Assembly (NCBI GenBank): GCA_023436925.1
Contig: JAEZHJ010000161.1
Location: 1-21,368 of the forward strand
DNA length: 21,368 nt
Source: Actinomycetes bacterium
GTDB taxonomy: Bacteria; Actinomycetota; Actinomycetes; Propionibacteriales; Propionibacteriaceae
Direction of reading: 5' to 3'
The translations under genes were made by a program, and so were the position numbers. Of the stretch, positions 1-8,655 are shown one piece after another (position 1 is the stretch's first letter; each line of letters starts with the position of its first letter). Below the pieces are notes generated by a model. It was not told the DNA's origin, made no database searches, and saw nothing but the letters and a program-made list of their open reading frames with translations.

Positions 1-413
1 ACTCCGGCTATCGCCCCGACCTGCTGCTCTCGATCACCCGAGGTGGGCTCGTCCCGGCCGGTGCGATCAGCTACGCGATCGGGATCAAGAACCTGCACAT
101 CATCAACGTCGAGTTCTACACCGGGGTGGCCGAACGGTTGCCGATGCCGGTCCTGCTCCCGCCGGTACCCGCCGGCGTCGCGCTGTCCGGGCAGCGGATC
201 CTGATCGTCGACGACGTGGCCGACACCGGCGAGACGCTGCGCACCGTCCACGACTTCTGCTCCGACCACGTCGCCGAGGCCCGCACGGCCGTGCTGTACG
301 AGAAGCCCCACTCACTGGTGAAGTGCGACTACGTCTGGAAGCACACCAGCGAGTGGGTGTCCTTCCCGTGGTCCAGTGAGCCGCCACTGCTGGGCGCCGC
401 CACCGACAACTGA
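1..413 (+). CDS. Phosphoribosyltransferase domain protein, 3' part (5' end outside window)
   Basis: The reading frame is open from the first complete codon at base 3 to a TGA at 411-413, so only the C-terminal ~136 residues are present. Bases 198-239 encode ILIVDDVADTGETL, the classic type I phosphoribosyltransferase PRPP-binding loop: hydrophobic strand, two acidic residues, then T-G-E-T. The upstream stretch SITRGGLVPAG fits the conserved 'R-G-G-x-x-P' segment of xanthine/guanine/hypoxanthine phosphoribosyltransferases. Such enzymes transfer the phosphoribosyl group of PRPP to a purine base in salvage. The C-terminal part, with W-K-H-T-S-E-W-V-F-P-W-like residues, resembles the Gpt-like COG2236 type more than HprT. 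The exact base is not resolvable. The next gene lies 136 bp downstream with its own promoter-like sequences, so it is probably not in the same transcript. Confidence 0.85.
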   Translation, partial: SGYRPDLLLSITRGGLVPAGAISYAIGIKNLHIINVEFYTGVAERLPMPVLLPPVPAGVALSGQRILIVDDVADTGETLRTVHDFCSDHVAEARTAVLYEKPHSLVKCDYVWKHTSEWVSFPWSSEPPLLGAATDN

Positions 414-483
414 GCCTGGCGCGGGACTCCCCGATCCCCTTTTCAGGGGAATCCCCCGTTGTCCCCGGCAGGTTGGGGCGAGC

Positions 484-514
484 CCTGTGCATTGTCACAG
501 GCCTGGATTAGGGT
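484..514 (+). promoter_or_regulatory. Palindrome plus -10-like box ahead of the MFS exporter
   Basis: CCTGTG (484-489) and CACAGG (496-501) form a perfect 6-bp inverted repeat around a 6-nt spacer. It is followed by TAGGGT at 509-514, a typical actinobacterial -10 box. The palindrome covers the -35 region of that putative promoter, as expected of a repressor operator. The MFS start codon with its own Shine-Dalgarno lies 35 bp after the -10. The identity of any regulator is unknown. Confidence 0.4.
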
Positions 515-549
515 CGGACAGTCCAGCCGCCCACCGGGAGGGGAATCCG

Positions 550-1959
550 ATGTCGTCGGCCACCGCCGCAGACAACCGGCGGCACTTCAACGCCGTCCTG
601 GTCAACACCTTCATCGCGAACCTGACCACCTCGTTCGTGTGGCTGGCGGTCACCTTCTGGCTCTACCTCGAGACCGGGTCGGTGCTGGTGACCTCGATCT
701 TCGGCGGCGGCTACATGCTGCTGCTGGCGGTGATGGGGGTGCCCTTCGGCTCGTGGATCGACCGGACCCGGAAGAAGACGGTGATGGTCGCCGCGCAGGC
801 CGCCACCACGGTTCTCTTCGGGATCGGCCTGGGCGTCTTCCTGCTCGTCCCGCGCGACCAGGTGCTCATCATCGGATCGCCGCTGTTCATCGCCTTCCTG
901 CTCCCCCTGCTGGCCGGTGCGGTGATGGAGTCGGCCCGCGGGATCGCGCTCGGCACCATCGTGACGCTGCTGGTGCCCGACGCCGAGCGGGCCAAGGCCA
1001 ACGGGATGGTCGGCATCGTCAACGGGCTCACCTTCGCGGTGACTTCGGTCTTCGCCGGCCTGGCGATCGGCCAGCTCGGCATCACCTGGTCACTGGTGCT
1101 GGCCACCGCGCTGACGGTGCTGTCGTTGCTGCACCTGGGGACGGTCGCGATCCCCGAGCCGGAGATCGTGCACGCCGACGGTGCGCCCAAGCCGGTCGAC
1201 TTCGCCGGGGCCTGGCGGGCGATCCGGGATGTGCCGGGCCTGGTCTGGCTGGTCGTGTTCACCACTTTGAACAACCTGCTCGGCGGGGTCTTCCTCGCCC
1301 TGATGGACCCGTACGGCCTCTCCCTGGTCTCGGTCGAGGTGTGGGGCGTGATGTGGGGAGTGCTGAGCTTCGGCTTCCTGCTCGGGGGCGCCTGGGTCTC
1401 GCGCAAGGGGCTCGGCCCCCGCCCGCTGCGGGCGCTGCTGCTGGCGAACCTGGTGATGTGGGCGATCTGCGTCGGCTTCGCGCTGCGCGAGTCGATCTGG
1501 CTGGTCGCCGGCGGCGTGCTGATCTACATGGCGATCATCCCGATCGCCGAGGCCGCCGAGCAGACCGTGCTGCAGCGCGTCGTCCCCTTCGACCGGCAGG
1601 GCAGGGTGTTCGGGTTCGCCACCAGCATCGAGATCGCGGCCGCGCCGGTGACCGCCTTCCTGGTCGGTCCGCTGGCCGAGTACTGGCTGATCCCGTACAT
1701 GAACTCCGATGCCGGACGCGAGGCGCTCGGCTGGCTGCTGGGAGACGGCCAGGCCCGCGGCATCGCCCTGGTCTTCATCATCTCCGGCCTGGCCGGGCTG
1801 GTGGTCACCGCCGTCGCGCTGGGGTCGCGGCCCTACCGGCAGCTCTCCGAGGCCTACGACGCCGCCGCGCCCCCGGCGGTCTCCGCCGAGTCCGGCGAGC
1901 TGCCCGGCCCGGGGGAGCCGGAGGCGCCAGTCGCCAGCGAGGAGCCGGCTCAGGGCTGA
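550..1959 (+). CDS. MFS transporter (EntS/MFS_3-like exporter)
   Basis: A 469-residue polytopic membrane protein with about twelve hydrophobic segments. The ATG at 550 is chosen because GGGAGGGG lies just upstream (537-543) and the protein then begins with a short polar tail before the first membrane helix (NAVLVNTFIANLTTSFVWLAV). The open frame continues upstream to 376 without a plausible start. The loop GSWIDRTRKK after the second helix matches MFS motif A (G-x-x-x-D-R-x-R-R/K-K). The overall architecture resembles the EntS/MFS_3 exporter group, whose members export siderophores, antibiotics or other small molecules by proton antiport. The last ~40 residues are an acidic, Pro/Ala/Glu-rich cytoplasmic tail. 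The 3' end overlaps the convergent YbaK-type gene by 10 bp. The substrate cannot be told from sequence. Confidence 0.85.
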   Translation: MSSATAADNRRHFNAVLVNTFIANLTTSFVWLAVTFWLYLETGSVLVTSIFGGGYMLLLAVMGVPFGSWIDRTRKKTVMVAAQAATTVLFGIGLGVFLLVPRDQVLIIGSPLFIAFLLPLLAGAVMESARGIALGTIVTLLVPDAERAKANGMVGIVNGLTFAVTSVFAGLAIGQLGITWSLVLATALTVLSLLHLGTVAIPEPEIVHADGAPKPVDFAGAWRAIRDVPGLVWLVVFTTLNNLLGGVFLALMDPYGLSLVSVEVWGVMWGVLSFGFLLGGAWVSRKGLGPRPLRALLLANLVMWAICVGFALRESIWLVAGGVLIYMAIIPIAEAAEQTVLQRVVPFDRQGRVFGFATSIEIAAAPVTAFLVGPLAEYWLIPYMNSDAGREALGWLLGDGQARGIALVFIISGLAGLVVTAVALGSRPYRQLSEAYDAAAPPAVSAESGELPGPGEPEAPVASEEPAQG

Positions 1960-2423
1960 GGTTCGGTGCTGACGTCGGCCACCGTGGCGCCCAGCGCCGC
2001 GATCACGTCATCGGCCGAGGCCGCGATGGCCAGGCCGTGCTCCCCGCCGCCCATCGAGATCCGCCGCCCGGCGATGTCGGCGTCGGCGACCACCGGCCAG
2101 GCCCGACTGGCCCCGAACGGGGTGATCGCACCGCGCGGGTAGCCGGTGACCGCCAGCGCCGTCTCCGCGTCCGGCAGGCTCAGCCGGTTGACCCCGAGCA
2201 GGGCTCGCAGCTTCGGCCAGGAGATCTCCCGGTCGCCACCGACCAGCACGAACAGGTAATCGTCGTCGCCCCGGCGGACCACCATCGTCTTGACGATGTC
2301 GGCCGGCTCCAGCCCGCGCTGCGCCGCGGCCTCGGCAAGGGACCGGGCCGGCGGATGGCGGGTGGCTTCGTGGTCGACCCCGAGCGCCCGCAGCGCGGCG
2401 ACCGCCCTCGGCTCGGGGTTCAC
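1950..2423 (-). CDS. YbaK/EbsC-family aminoacyl-tRNA deacylase-like protein
   Basis: 157 residues, the usual length of a stand-alone YbaK (INS-like) domain. Recognisable features are the N-terminal TRHPPARSLAEAAAQRG segment, IVKTMVVR (the substrate-pocket lysine of the K-T/S-hydrophobic motif), VGGDREISWPKLRALLG, and GYPRGAITPFG followed by a GGG turn (RRISMGGGEHGLAI). Family members hydrolyse mischarged aminoacyl-tRNAs such as Cys-, Ala- or Ser-tRNA in trans. Which one applies here is not determinable. The start is a GTG at 2423, one base after the stop of the upstream CBS-domain gene, so the two are almost certainly co-transcribed and possibly translationally coupled. The 3' end runs 10 bp into the convergent MFS gene, leaving no room for a terminator. 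Confidence 0.8.
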   Translation of the reverse strand: MNPEPRAVAALRALGVDHEATRHPPARSLAEAAAQRGLEPADIVKTMVVRRGDDDYLFVLVGGDREISWPKLRALLGVNRLSLPDAETALAVTGYPRGAITPFGASRAWPVVADADIAGRRISMGGGEHGLAIAASADDVIAALGATVADVSTEPQP

Positions 2424-2424
2424 C

Positions 2425-2853
2425 TCAGGTGTGGAGGTAGCCCAGCAGGTGGTTGCGCTCGTCGGTGAGCTGGTCGATCCGGAACTTGACCACGTCCCCG
2501 ATCGAGACCACCGCCTGCAGTTCGCCGTCCACCACCACCGGCATGTGCCGGATCCGGGAGTAGGTCATCTCGCGGGCGGTCTCCTCGATCGAGTCGCTCG
2601 GGGTGCAGGTCTTCACCGTTCGGGTCATGATCTCGGAGACCGCGGCATCCAGCACCCGGCCACCGGCCGTGGCGAGCCGGCGCACCACGTCCCGCTCGCT
2701 GACGATCCCCTCGATGTGTCGCTTGTCGGAGCTGACGACGACGGCACCGATGTTGTGCTCGGCGAGCAGGTCGAGCAGCTGCTGCACGGTCGCCGCCGGC
2801 TCGATGGTGACGACGTCGGTGCCCTTGGCGCGAACCACATCCTGGATCTTCAT
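2425..2853 (-). CDS. Tandem CBS-domain protein
   Basis: 142 residues made almost entirely of two CBS domains: residues ~2-58 (MKIQDVVRAKG through GIVSERDVVRRLA) and ~72-130 (VSEIMTRTVKTCTPSDSIEETAREM through AVVSIGDVVKFRI). Such pairs form a Bateman module that binds adenosine nucleotides, NAD or S-adenosylmethionine and acts as an energy or ligand sensor. No catalytic domain is attached, so its partner is unknown. The open frame reaches back to 2901, but the ATG at 2853 is preferred because the protein then begins directly with the first CBS strand. A -10-like TACGGT also sits exactly 6 nt upstream on this strand, the arrangement of a leaderless transcript, and no Shine-Dalgarno is visible. 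It is the first gene of a two-gene operon with the YbaK-type deacylase. Confidence 0.85.
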   Translation of the reverse strand: MKIQDVVRAKGTDVVTIEPAATVQQLLDLLAEHNIGAVVVSSDKRHIEGIVSERDVVRRLATAGGRVLDAAVSEIMTRTVKTCTPSDSIEETAREMTYSRIRHMPVVVDGELQAVVSIGDVVKFRIDQLTDERNHLLGYLHT

Positions 2854-2859
2854 GGGGTG

Positions 2860-2865
2860 ACCGTA
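2860..2865 (-). promoter_or_regulatory. Putative leaderless -10 box of the CBS-domain gene
   Basis: On the minus strand TACGGT is followed by 6 nt and then the ATG at 2853. The TAnnnT-N6-RTG spacing is the signature of leaderless actinobacterial genes, and no Shine-Dalgarno precedes this start. No convincing -35 was found. Confidence 0.4.
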
Positions 2866-2908
2866 CCTGTGGCTTCGGGCGGCACGCCAGAGACCTTCCA
2901 AGTGGTGT

Positions 2909-2914
2909 TAGGGT
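2909..2914 (+). promoter_or_regulatory. Putative leaderless -10 box of metB
   Basis: TAGGGT lies 8 nt before the metB ATG at 2923. The few bases between lack a Shine-Dalgarno, so transcription probably begins at or next to the start codon. It is divergent from the CBS-domain promoter in the same 69-bp gap. Confidence 0.45.
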
Positions 2915-2922
2915 CAGCAGCC

Positions 2923-4083
2923 ATGACCGAGTCCACGCCGGCGACTCGCGCCGTGCGGGCCGGGCTCACCAGCGACCACGAGTTCCGCGCGGTGGTGCCG
3001 CCGGTCCACCTCTCCTCGACCTACGCCTTCCACGGACTGGGCGAGCCGGGCGGGTACGACTACTCCCGCTCGGGCAATCCCACCCGCTCCATCCTGGCCG
3101 AGGCCCTGGCCGACCTGGAGGGCGGCAGCGGTGCGGTGATCACGGCTTCCGGGATGGGGGCGGTGACCACCGTCGTCCACGCCCTGCTGCCTGCGGGCGG
3201 ACGGGTGGTCGCTCCCTTCGACTGCTACGGCGGCACCTGGCGGCTGCTGGACGCGCTGGCGCGCCGCGGCGGGTTCCGGCTCGACCTGATCGACTTCAGC
3301 GACCCGGACGCCGCGCGGGCCGCGCTGGCGGCGCCGGCCGACCTGGTATGGCTGGAGACCCCGTCCAACCCGCTGCTGCGGATCACCGACCTCGCCACCG
3401 TCACCGCGCTCGGCCACGCCGCCGGTGCGGTCGTCGCGGTGGACAACACCTTCTGCTCGCCGGTGGTGCAGCGCCCGATCTCCTTCGGGGCGGACGTCGT
3501 CGTGCACTCGACCACCAAGTACATCAACGGCCACAGCGACGTGGTGGGCGGGGCGGTGATCGCGGCCGACGCCGACCACCAGGCCGAACTCGCCTGGTGG
3601 GCCAACTGCCTGGGGGTGACCGGCGGCGCCTTCGACTCCTACCTCACGCTGCGCGGCCTGCGGACCCTCCACCTGCGGATGGCCCGGGCCCAGGCCAACG
3701 CCGGTGAGGTCGCGACCTTCCTGGCCGGCCACCCGCTGGTGAACGCCGTCCACTACCCGGGGCTGCCCGGCCACCCCGGTCACCGACTCGCCGCGGCCCA
3801 GCAGGACGGGTTCGGCGCGATGGTGAGCTTCGAGGCCGGGGGCATCGCGCAGGCGCGAGCCCTGGTCGACGGCCTGGCCTGCTTCTGCCTGGCCGAGTCG
3901 CTCGGCGGGGTGGAGTCGCTGGTCTCCCACCCGGCGACGATGACCCACGCCGCGATGCCCGACCAGGCCCGGGCCGAGGCCGGGATCACCGACGGGCTGC
4001 TGCGGCTCAGCGTGGGGGTGGAGGACGCCGCCGACCTGATCGCCGACCTCGAGGCCGGGCTGGCGCGGGCGGCGCAGGCCTGA
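2923..4083 (+). CDS. metB: Cystathionine gamma-synthase (PLP-dependent)
   Basis: 386 residues, the normal size for the Cys/Met-metabolism PLP enzyme family. Visible family features are YDYSRSGNPTRSILAEALADLEGG (PLP phosphate and substrate contacts), ASGMGAVTT, DNTFCSP with the PLP-ring aspartate, and HSTTKYINGHSDVVGG with the Schiff-base lysine K199. Near the C-terminus are SLGGVESLVSHPATMTHA and LLRLSVGVEDAADLI. The segment GVTGGAFDSYLTLRGLRTLHLRM is closest to MetB, which joins an activated homoserine ester with cysteine to give cystathionine in methionine synthesis. Cystathionine gamma-lyase or a sulfhydrylase cannot be wholly excluded. The ATG at 2923 is followed at once by the expected N-terminus (TRAVRAGL). 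Its TGA abuts the opposing stop of the proline dehydrogenase gene (TGA|TCA), with no intergenic DNA. Confidence 0.88.
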   Translation: MTESTPATRAVRAGLTSDHEFRAVVPPVHLSSTYAFHGLGEPGGYDYSRSGNPTRSILAEALADLEGGSGAVITASGMGAVTTVVHALLPAGGRVVAPFDCYGGTWRLLDALARRGGFRLDLIDFSDPDAARAALAAPADLVWLETPSNPLLRITDLATVTALGHAAGAVVAVDNTFCSPVVQRPISFGADVVVHSTTKYINGHSDVVGGAVIAADADHQAELAWWANCLGVTGGAFDSYLTLRGLRTLHLRMARAQANAGEVATFLAGHPLVNAVHYPGLPGHPGHRLAAAQQDGFGAMVSFEAGGIAQARALVDGLACFCLAESLGGVESLVSHPATMTHAAMPDQARAEAGITDGLLRLSVGVEDAADLIADLEAGLARAAQA

Positions 4084-5007
4084 TCAGCGGCCCACCAGGG
4101 CCCGCAGGAAGAACCACAGGTTGGCCGGGCGCTCCGCCAGCCGCCGGACGAAGTAGCCCCACCAGTCGGTCCCGCACGGCACGTAGACCCGCACCCGGTG
4201 GCCTGCCGCGGCGAGCCGGCGCTGCTCGTCGGTGCGGATGCCGTAGAGCATCTGGAACTCGTAGTCGCCGGGCTCGCGTCCGGTCTCCTGCGCGAGTACC
4301 TGGGCGGCGGCGATCATCTCCGGGTCGTGGCTGGCCACCATCGGGTAGCCCTGCCCGGCGAACAGCGTCCGCGCCGCCGCGACATAGGCGGCGCTGATCT
4401 CGGCCCGCTCGCGCAGCGCGACCGTGGCGGGTTCGTCGTAGGCGCCCTTGCAGAGCCGGACGCGGGAGCCCGGTCCGGAGAAGGTGACGGCGTCCTGCGT
4501 GGTCCGGCGCAGCATGGCCTGCAGCACGAGCCCGACTCCGGGGAAGTCGGCCCGCAGTTGCTCGACGATGCCGTGCATCCGGTCGATGGTGGTGTGGTCC
4601 TCGGCGTCGATGGTCACGGTGGCGCCGACGGCGGAGGCGGCCTCGCAGATCCGCCGGGCGTTGGTGTAGGCGATCTCGGTGCCGCCGGGCAGGGCGACCC
4701 CGAGCGAGGTCAGCTTCAGCGACACGTCCACGCTGCCGACCAGCCCGGCGGCCGGAATACCGGCCAGCAAGTCCAGGTAGGCGGCGGTCGCGGCTTCGGC
4801 CTGCTCCGGGGCGGTGGTGTCCTCACCGAGCACGTCGATGGTGGCGAACATGCCCTCCTCGGCCAGCCGCGCGGCGGCGGCCAGGCCGTCGGCGACCTGC
4901 TCGCCGGCGATGAACCGGCTCACCACCGCCCGGGTGGGCGGGAAGGCGGTCGCCACGGTGCGGAGCCGTTCGTTGCGGGCGGCGCGGATCAGGAGCGAGC
5001 GCAGCAT
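4084..5007 (-). CDS. Proline dehydrogenase (monofunctional PRODH)
   Basis: 307 residues, typical of the short actinobacterial/Deinococcus-type enzyme rather than PutA. The FAD beta/alpha-barrel signatures are present: DVSLKLTSLG, TIDAEDHTTID, the R-L-C-K-G-A-Y motif with K187, MVASHDPEMI, FQMLYGIR and a C-terminal block at about 275-296 containing G-T-D-W, paired Arg and L-A-E-R-P-A-N that binds proline. It oxidises L-proline to pyrroline-5-carboxylate and passes electrons to the quinone pool, so it should associate with the membrane. The ATG at 5007 follows the upstream HAD gene stop by one base, with a G-rich Shine-Dalgarno (GGGGGG) inside that gene's end, so the two are translationally linked. 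No P5C dehydrogenase is nearby. Codon use and GC match the neighbours. Confidence 0.88.
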   Translation of the reverse strand: MLRSLLIRAARNERLRTVATAFPPTRAVVSRFIAGEQVADGLAAAARLAEEGMFATIDVLGEDTTAPEQAEAATAAYLDLLAGIPAAGLVGSVDVSLKLTSLGVALPGGTEIAYTNARRICEAASAVGATVTIDAEDHTTIDRMHGIVEQLRADFPGVGLVLQAMLRRTTQDAVTFSGPGSRVRLCKGAYDEPATVALRERAEISAAYVAAARTLFAGQGYPMVASHDPEMIAAAQVLAQETGREPGDYEFQMLYGIRTDEQRRLAAAGHRVRVYVPCGTDWWGYFVRRLAERPANLWFFLRALVGR

Positions 5008-5008
5008 C

Positions 5009-5680
5009 TCAGTGCCCCCCGAGCAGGTCGGCGACGACCTCGACCGTGATGTCGTCCAGCGAGTCGACCACCAGGTCGGCCAGGGCGAGCTCGTCCGGGC
5101 CGGGCGGATGGAAGGCGGGCGGCACGACGATCACCTTCAGGCCGGCGGCGAGGGCCGACCGGATGCCGTTGGGGGAGTCCTCGATCGCCACCGTGTCGCC
5201 GGGCTCGGTGCCGAGCTGCCGGCAGACCTCCTGGTAGACGTCGGGGGCCGGCTTGCCGTGCCCGAGCTCCTCGGTGGACACCGTCGCCGAGACCAGGTCG
5301 GCGACCCCCATCACCTCCAGCGCGGTGTCGATCAGCACCCGCGGCGACGAGCTCGCCACGCCGAGCGGCCAGACCGCTCCCAGCCGGTGGACGACCGCGG
5401 GCGCTCCGGGGAGCAGGGTGACGCCGGCGCGGTAGTGGTCCCGCATCCCCGCGATGGTGCGGGCGGCGGCCTCGGCGGGGGTGCCCGACAGGCCGACCTC
5501 CTCGACCAGGAAGGACGACCACTGCTGGGTCGACATCCCCATCATCTGGGTGCTGGCCCCGTCCGGCCACGGCAGCCCCTCGTCGGCGGCGAGGCCTCGA
5601 CGGACGGCGTCCCACACGGTCTCGGTGTCGGTGAGGGTGCCATCCAGGTCGAAGACCACTGCGCGCGTCATGGCAGCCAT
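5009..5680 (-). CDS. HAD-superfamily IA hydrolase (phosphatase/phosphoglucomutase-like)
   Basis: 223 residues with a complete set of HAD motifs. Motif I is VFDLDGTLTDTE (nucleophile D11 and acid/base D13, numbering from 5680). Motif II is the ASSSPR serine stretch, motif III is the GKPAPDVYQEV lysine, and motif IV is IEDSPNGIRSALAAG. The helical cap between motifs I and II (residues ~20-85) places it in subfamily IA, with beta-phosphoglucomutase, phosphoglycolate and 2-deoxyglucose-6-phosphate phosphatases. The substrate cannot be named. An alternative ATG at 5671 would give 220 residues; neither start has a clear Shine-Dalgarno. It is the promoter-proximal gene of a pair with proline dehydrogenase (1-nt gap). 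A link to proline metabolism is only suggested by position. Confidence 0.8.
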   Translation of the reverse strand: MAAMTRAVVFDLDGTLTDTETVWDAVRRGLAADEGLPWPDGASTQMMGMSTQQWSSFLVEEVGLSGTPAEAAARTIAGMRDHYRAGVTLLPGAPAVVHRLGAVWPLGVASSSPRVLIDTALEVMGVADLVSATVSTEELGHGKPAPDVYQEVCRQLGTEPGDTVAIEDSPNGIRSALAAGLKVIVVPPAFHPPGPDELALADLVVDSLDDITVEVVADLLGGH

Positions 5681-5755
5681 TCTTGCGTGCCGCCCGGCTC
5701 CGGATCGAACCGGGCCTCAGGCCAGCTCGGCTACCATGCCGGGGAGGAGGACGAC

Positions 5756-6685
5756 GTGCGCGAGGCCGTGATGCTGCCGCTGGACCGGCGGACGCCGCTG
5801 CCGAGACCGACGGTGCCGGTACGCCGGCTCGTGCTCCGTCCAGATCCCGGCCTGCCCCGGCTGGCGGCCCTGGTGGGCACGCCGGCGGAGTCCCGCGGCG
5901 TGCTGGTCTACTTCCCCGGTTTCAACACCCCGCTGGGGGAGTGGGAGGTCGCCAAGTGCCAGTTCCTGGCCGAGGCGACCTCGCTGACCGTGGTGATGAC
6001 CGAGATCCCGGGGATGAGCCGGTTCGGTGACCCGATCCCCGACGCCGTCCGGCGCGACATGCTGCGCCAGCGGATCCGGCCCTGGGCCGAGCTGAACCTC
6101 GCCTACCTGCAGGAGGCCTTCCGCACCGGCGGGGTCTCCCACACCGACGTGCTGGAGGTACTGGGCTACTCCACCGGGTGCTCGCTGGCCGCCGCCAGCC
6201 TTCGCGTCGTCGCCGAATGGGGACCCGTCGAAGCTCTCAACCTGGTCGAGCCGGTCGCGATCACCCGCCGCGGGCTCGCCGGCCTGCAGGCCGACAACCT
6301 GGCCGACTGGGGACGGCTCCCGCTGGTCCACGCCAGCAACCGGCACCATCGCTGGGTCGGCTACGCCCGGCTGCGTCAGTGGACCGAGCCGTCCGTCCAC
6401 TACTCCCCGGCCGACCTGCTGGCGATCGCCCGGGTGCTGGCCAGCGAGGGCCTGCTGGAGGAATTGGAGGGCGTCGACCTGGCCCGGTGCGGACTCGCCC
6501 GCGGGGAGCGCAGCTCGCTGTGCCGGCGCTCCGACTTCGAGCGGCTGGACGCCCGCCTGGCCGAGCGGGGGATCCCCGGTCCGACCATCACCGTCCCCGG
6601 TCTCGGCCACCAGCTGTGGCACTCCTTCCCGGCCCTGGTGGGGCTGGTCCGCAGGCTCAGCGAAACCTCGTCCGAGGTGGCCTGA
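5756..6685 (+). CDS. Alpha/beta-hydrolase fold protein, substrate unknown
   Basis: 309 residues. The core looks like an alpha/beta-hydrolase: strand and oxyanion region VLVYFPGFNTPLGEWEV (~49-65), nucleophile elbow GYSTG with S139 after strand VLEVL, and a late histidine in VPGLGHQLWHSFP (H285) at the expected C-terminal place. The catalytic acid is not obvious and is probably one of the Asp/Glu residues around 230-270. No signal peptide is visible, so it is presumably cytoplasmic. GTG at 5756 is chosen over the ATG at 5771 because GGGGAGGAGG (5741-5750) lies 5 nt before it. It is monocistronic, divergent from the HAD gene across 75 bp, and ends 27 bp before the first HspR operator of dnaK. 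I do not recognise a specific family member. Confidence 0.7.
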   Translation: MREAVMLPLDRRTPLPRPTVPVRRLVLRPDPGLPRLAALVGTPAESRGVLVYFPGFNTPLGEWEVAKCQFLAEATSLTVVMTEIPGMSRFGDPIPDAVRRDMLRQRIRPWAELNLAYLQEAFRTGGVSHTDVLEVLGYSTGCSLAAASLRVVAEWGPVEALNLVEPVAITRRGLAGLQADNLADWGRLPLVHASNRHHRWVGYARLRQWTEPSVHYSPADLLAIARVLASEGLLEELEGVDLARCGLARGERSSLCRRSDFERLDARLAERGIPGPTITVPGLGHQLWHSFPALVGLVRRLSETSSEVA

Positions 6686-6712
6686 CCAGGGAATACGCGG
6701 TACCGATCCATA

Positions 6713-6733
6713 GTTGAGTCGGGTGTACTCAAC
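6713..6733 (+). promoter_or_regulatory. HspR operator (HAIR) 1 of dnaK
   Basis: GTTGAGT-N7-ACTCAAC, a perfect 7-bp inverted repeat. It matches the known actinobacterial HAIR consensus CTTGAGT-N7-ACTCAAG except for the outermost pair, which is swapped symmetrically. It lies in the dnaK promoter region, and hspR is the last gene of the same operon, so autoregulation by HspR is expected. Confidence 0.9.
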
Positions 6734-6736
6734 CCT

Positions 6737-6763
6737 GTTGTTGAGCGTGGTAGGCTCAACAAC
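6737..6763 (+). promoter_or_regulatory. HspR operator (HAIR) 2 of dnaK, over a TAGGCT -10 box
   Basis: GTTGTTGAGC-N7-GCTCAACAAC, a perfect 10-bp inverted repeat whose inner part is GTTGAGC-N7-GCTCAAC. Its centre is 27 bp from the centre of HAIR 1. TAGGCT (6751-6756) inside it is the best -10 candidate, so HspR bound here would block RNA polymerase directly. No clear -35 was seen. Confidence 0.85.
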
Positions 6764-6770
6764 GGAACCC

Positions 6771-6789
6771 TGATCCTATGGAGGTATCA
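6771..6789 (+). promoter_or_regulatory. dnaK leader hairpin that pairs the Shine-Dalgarno
   Basis: TGATCCT (6771-6777) can pair with AGG-T-ATCA (6782-6789): seven base pairs, one bulged T at 6785 and a 4-nt loop ATGG. The Shine-Dalgarno GGAGG (6780-6784) lies partly in the loop and partly in the stem, and the dnaK ATG at 6793 is 3 nt beyond the stem. This weak, bulged stem has the look of an RNA thermometer, but it was folded by eye only. Confidence 0.35.
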
Positions 6790-6792
6790 ACC

Positions 6793-8651
<1,859 letters not shown>

Positions 8652-8655
<4 letters not shown>

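Noticed and set aside
428..465. C/G-run hairpin after the phosphoribosyltransferase gene as a terminator
   Set aside because: CCCC-TTTTCA-GGGG pairs only over a short stretch with a bulge and has no following T tract; too weak to call.
484..501. CRP/GlxR-type site (TGTG...CACA)
   Set aside because: The spacing between TGTG and CACA is 6, whereas TGTGA-N6-TCACA requires 8. The palindrome is kept only as an unassigned operator.
5690..5740. tRNA-like sequence on the minus strand (GGTTCGATCC as a T arm, GCCGAGCTGGCCTGAGGC as a D arm)
   Set aside because: The two arms are adjacent with no anticodon arm between them and no acceptor stem. Total length is far too short; most likely chance in a GC-rich promoter gap.
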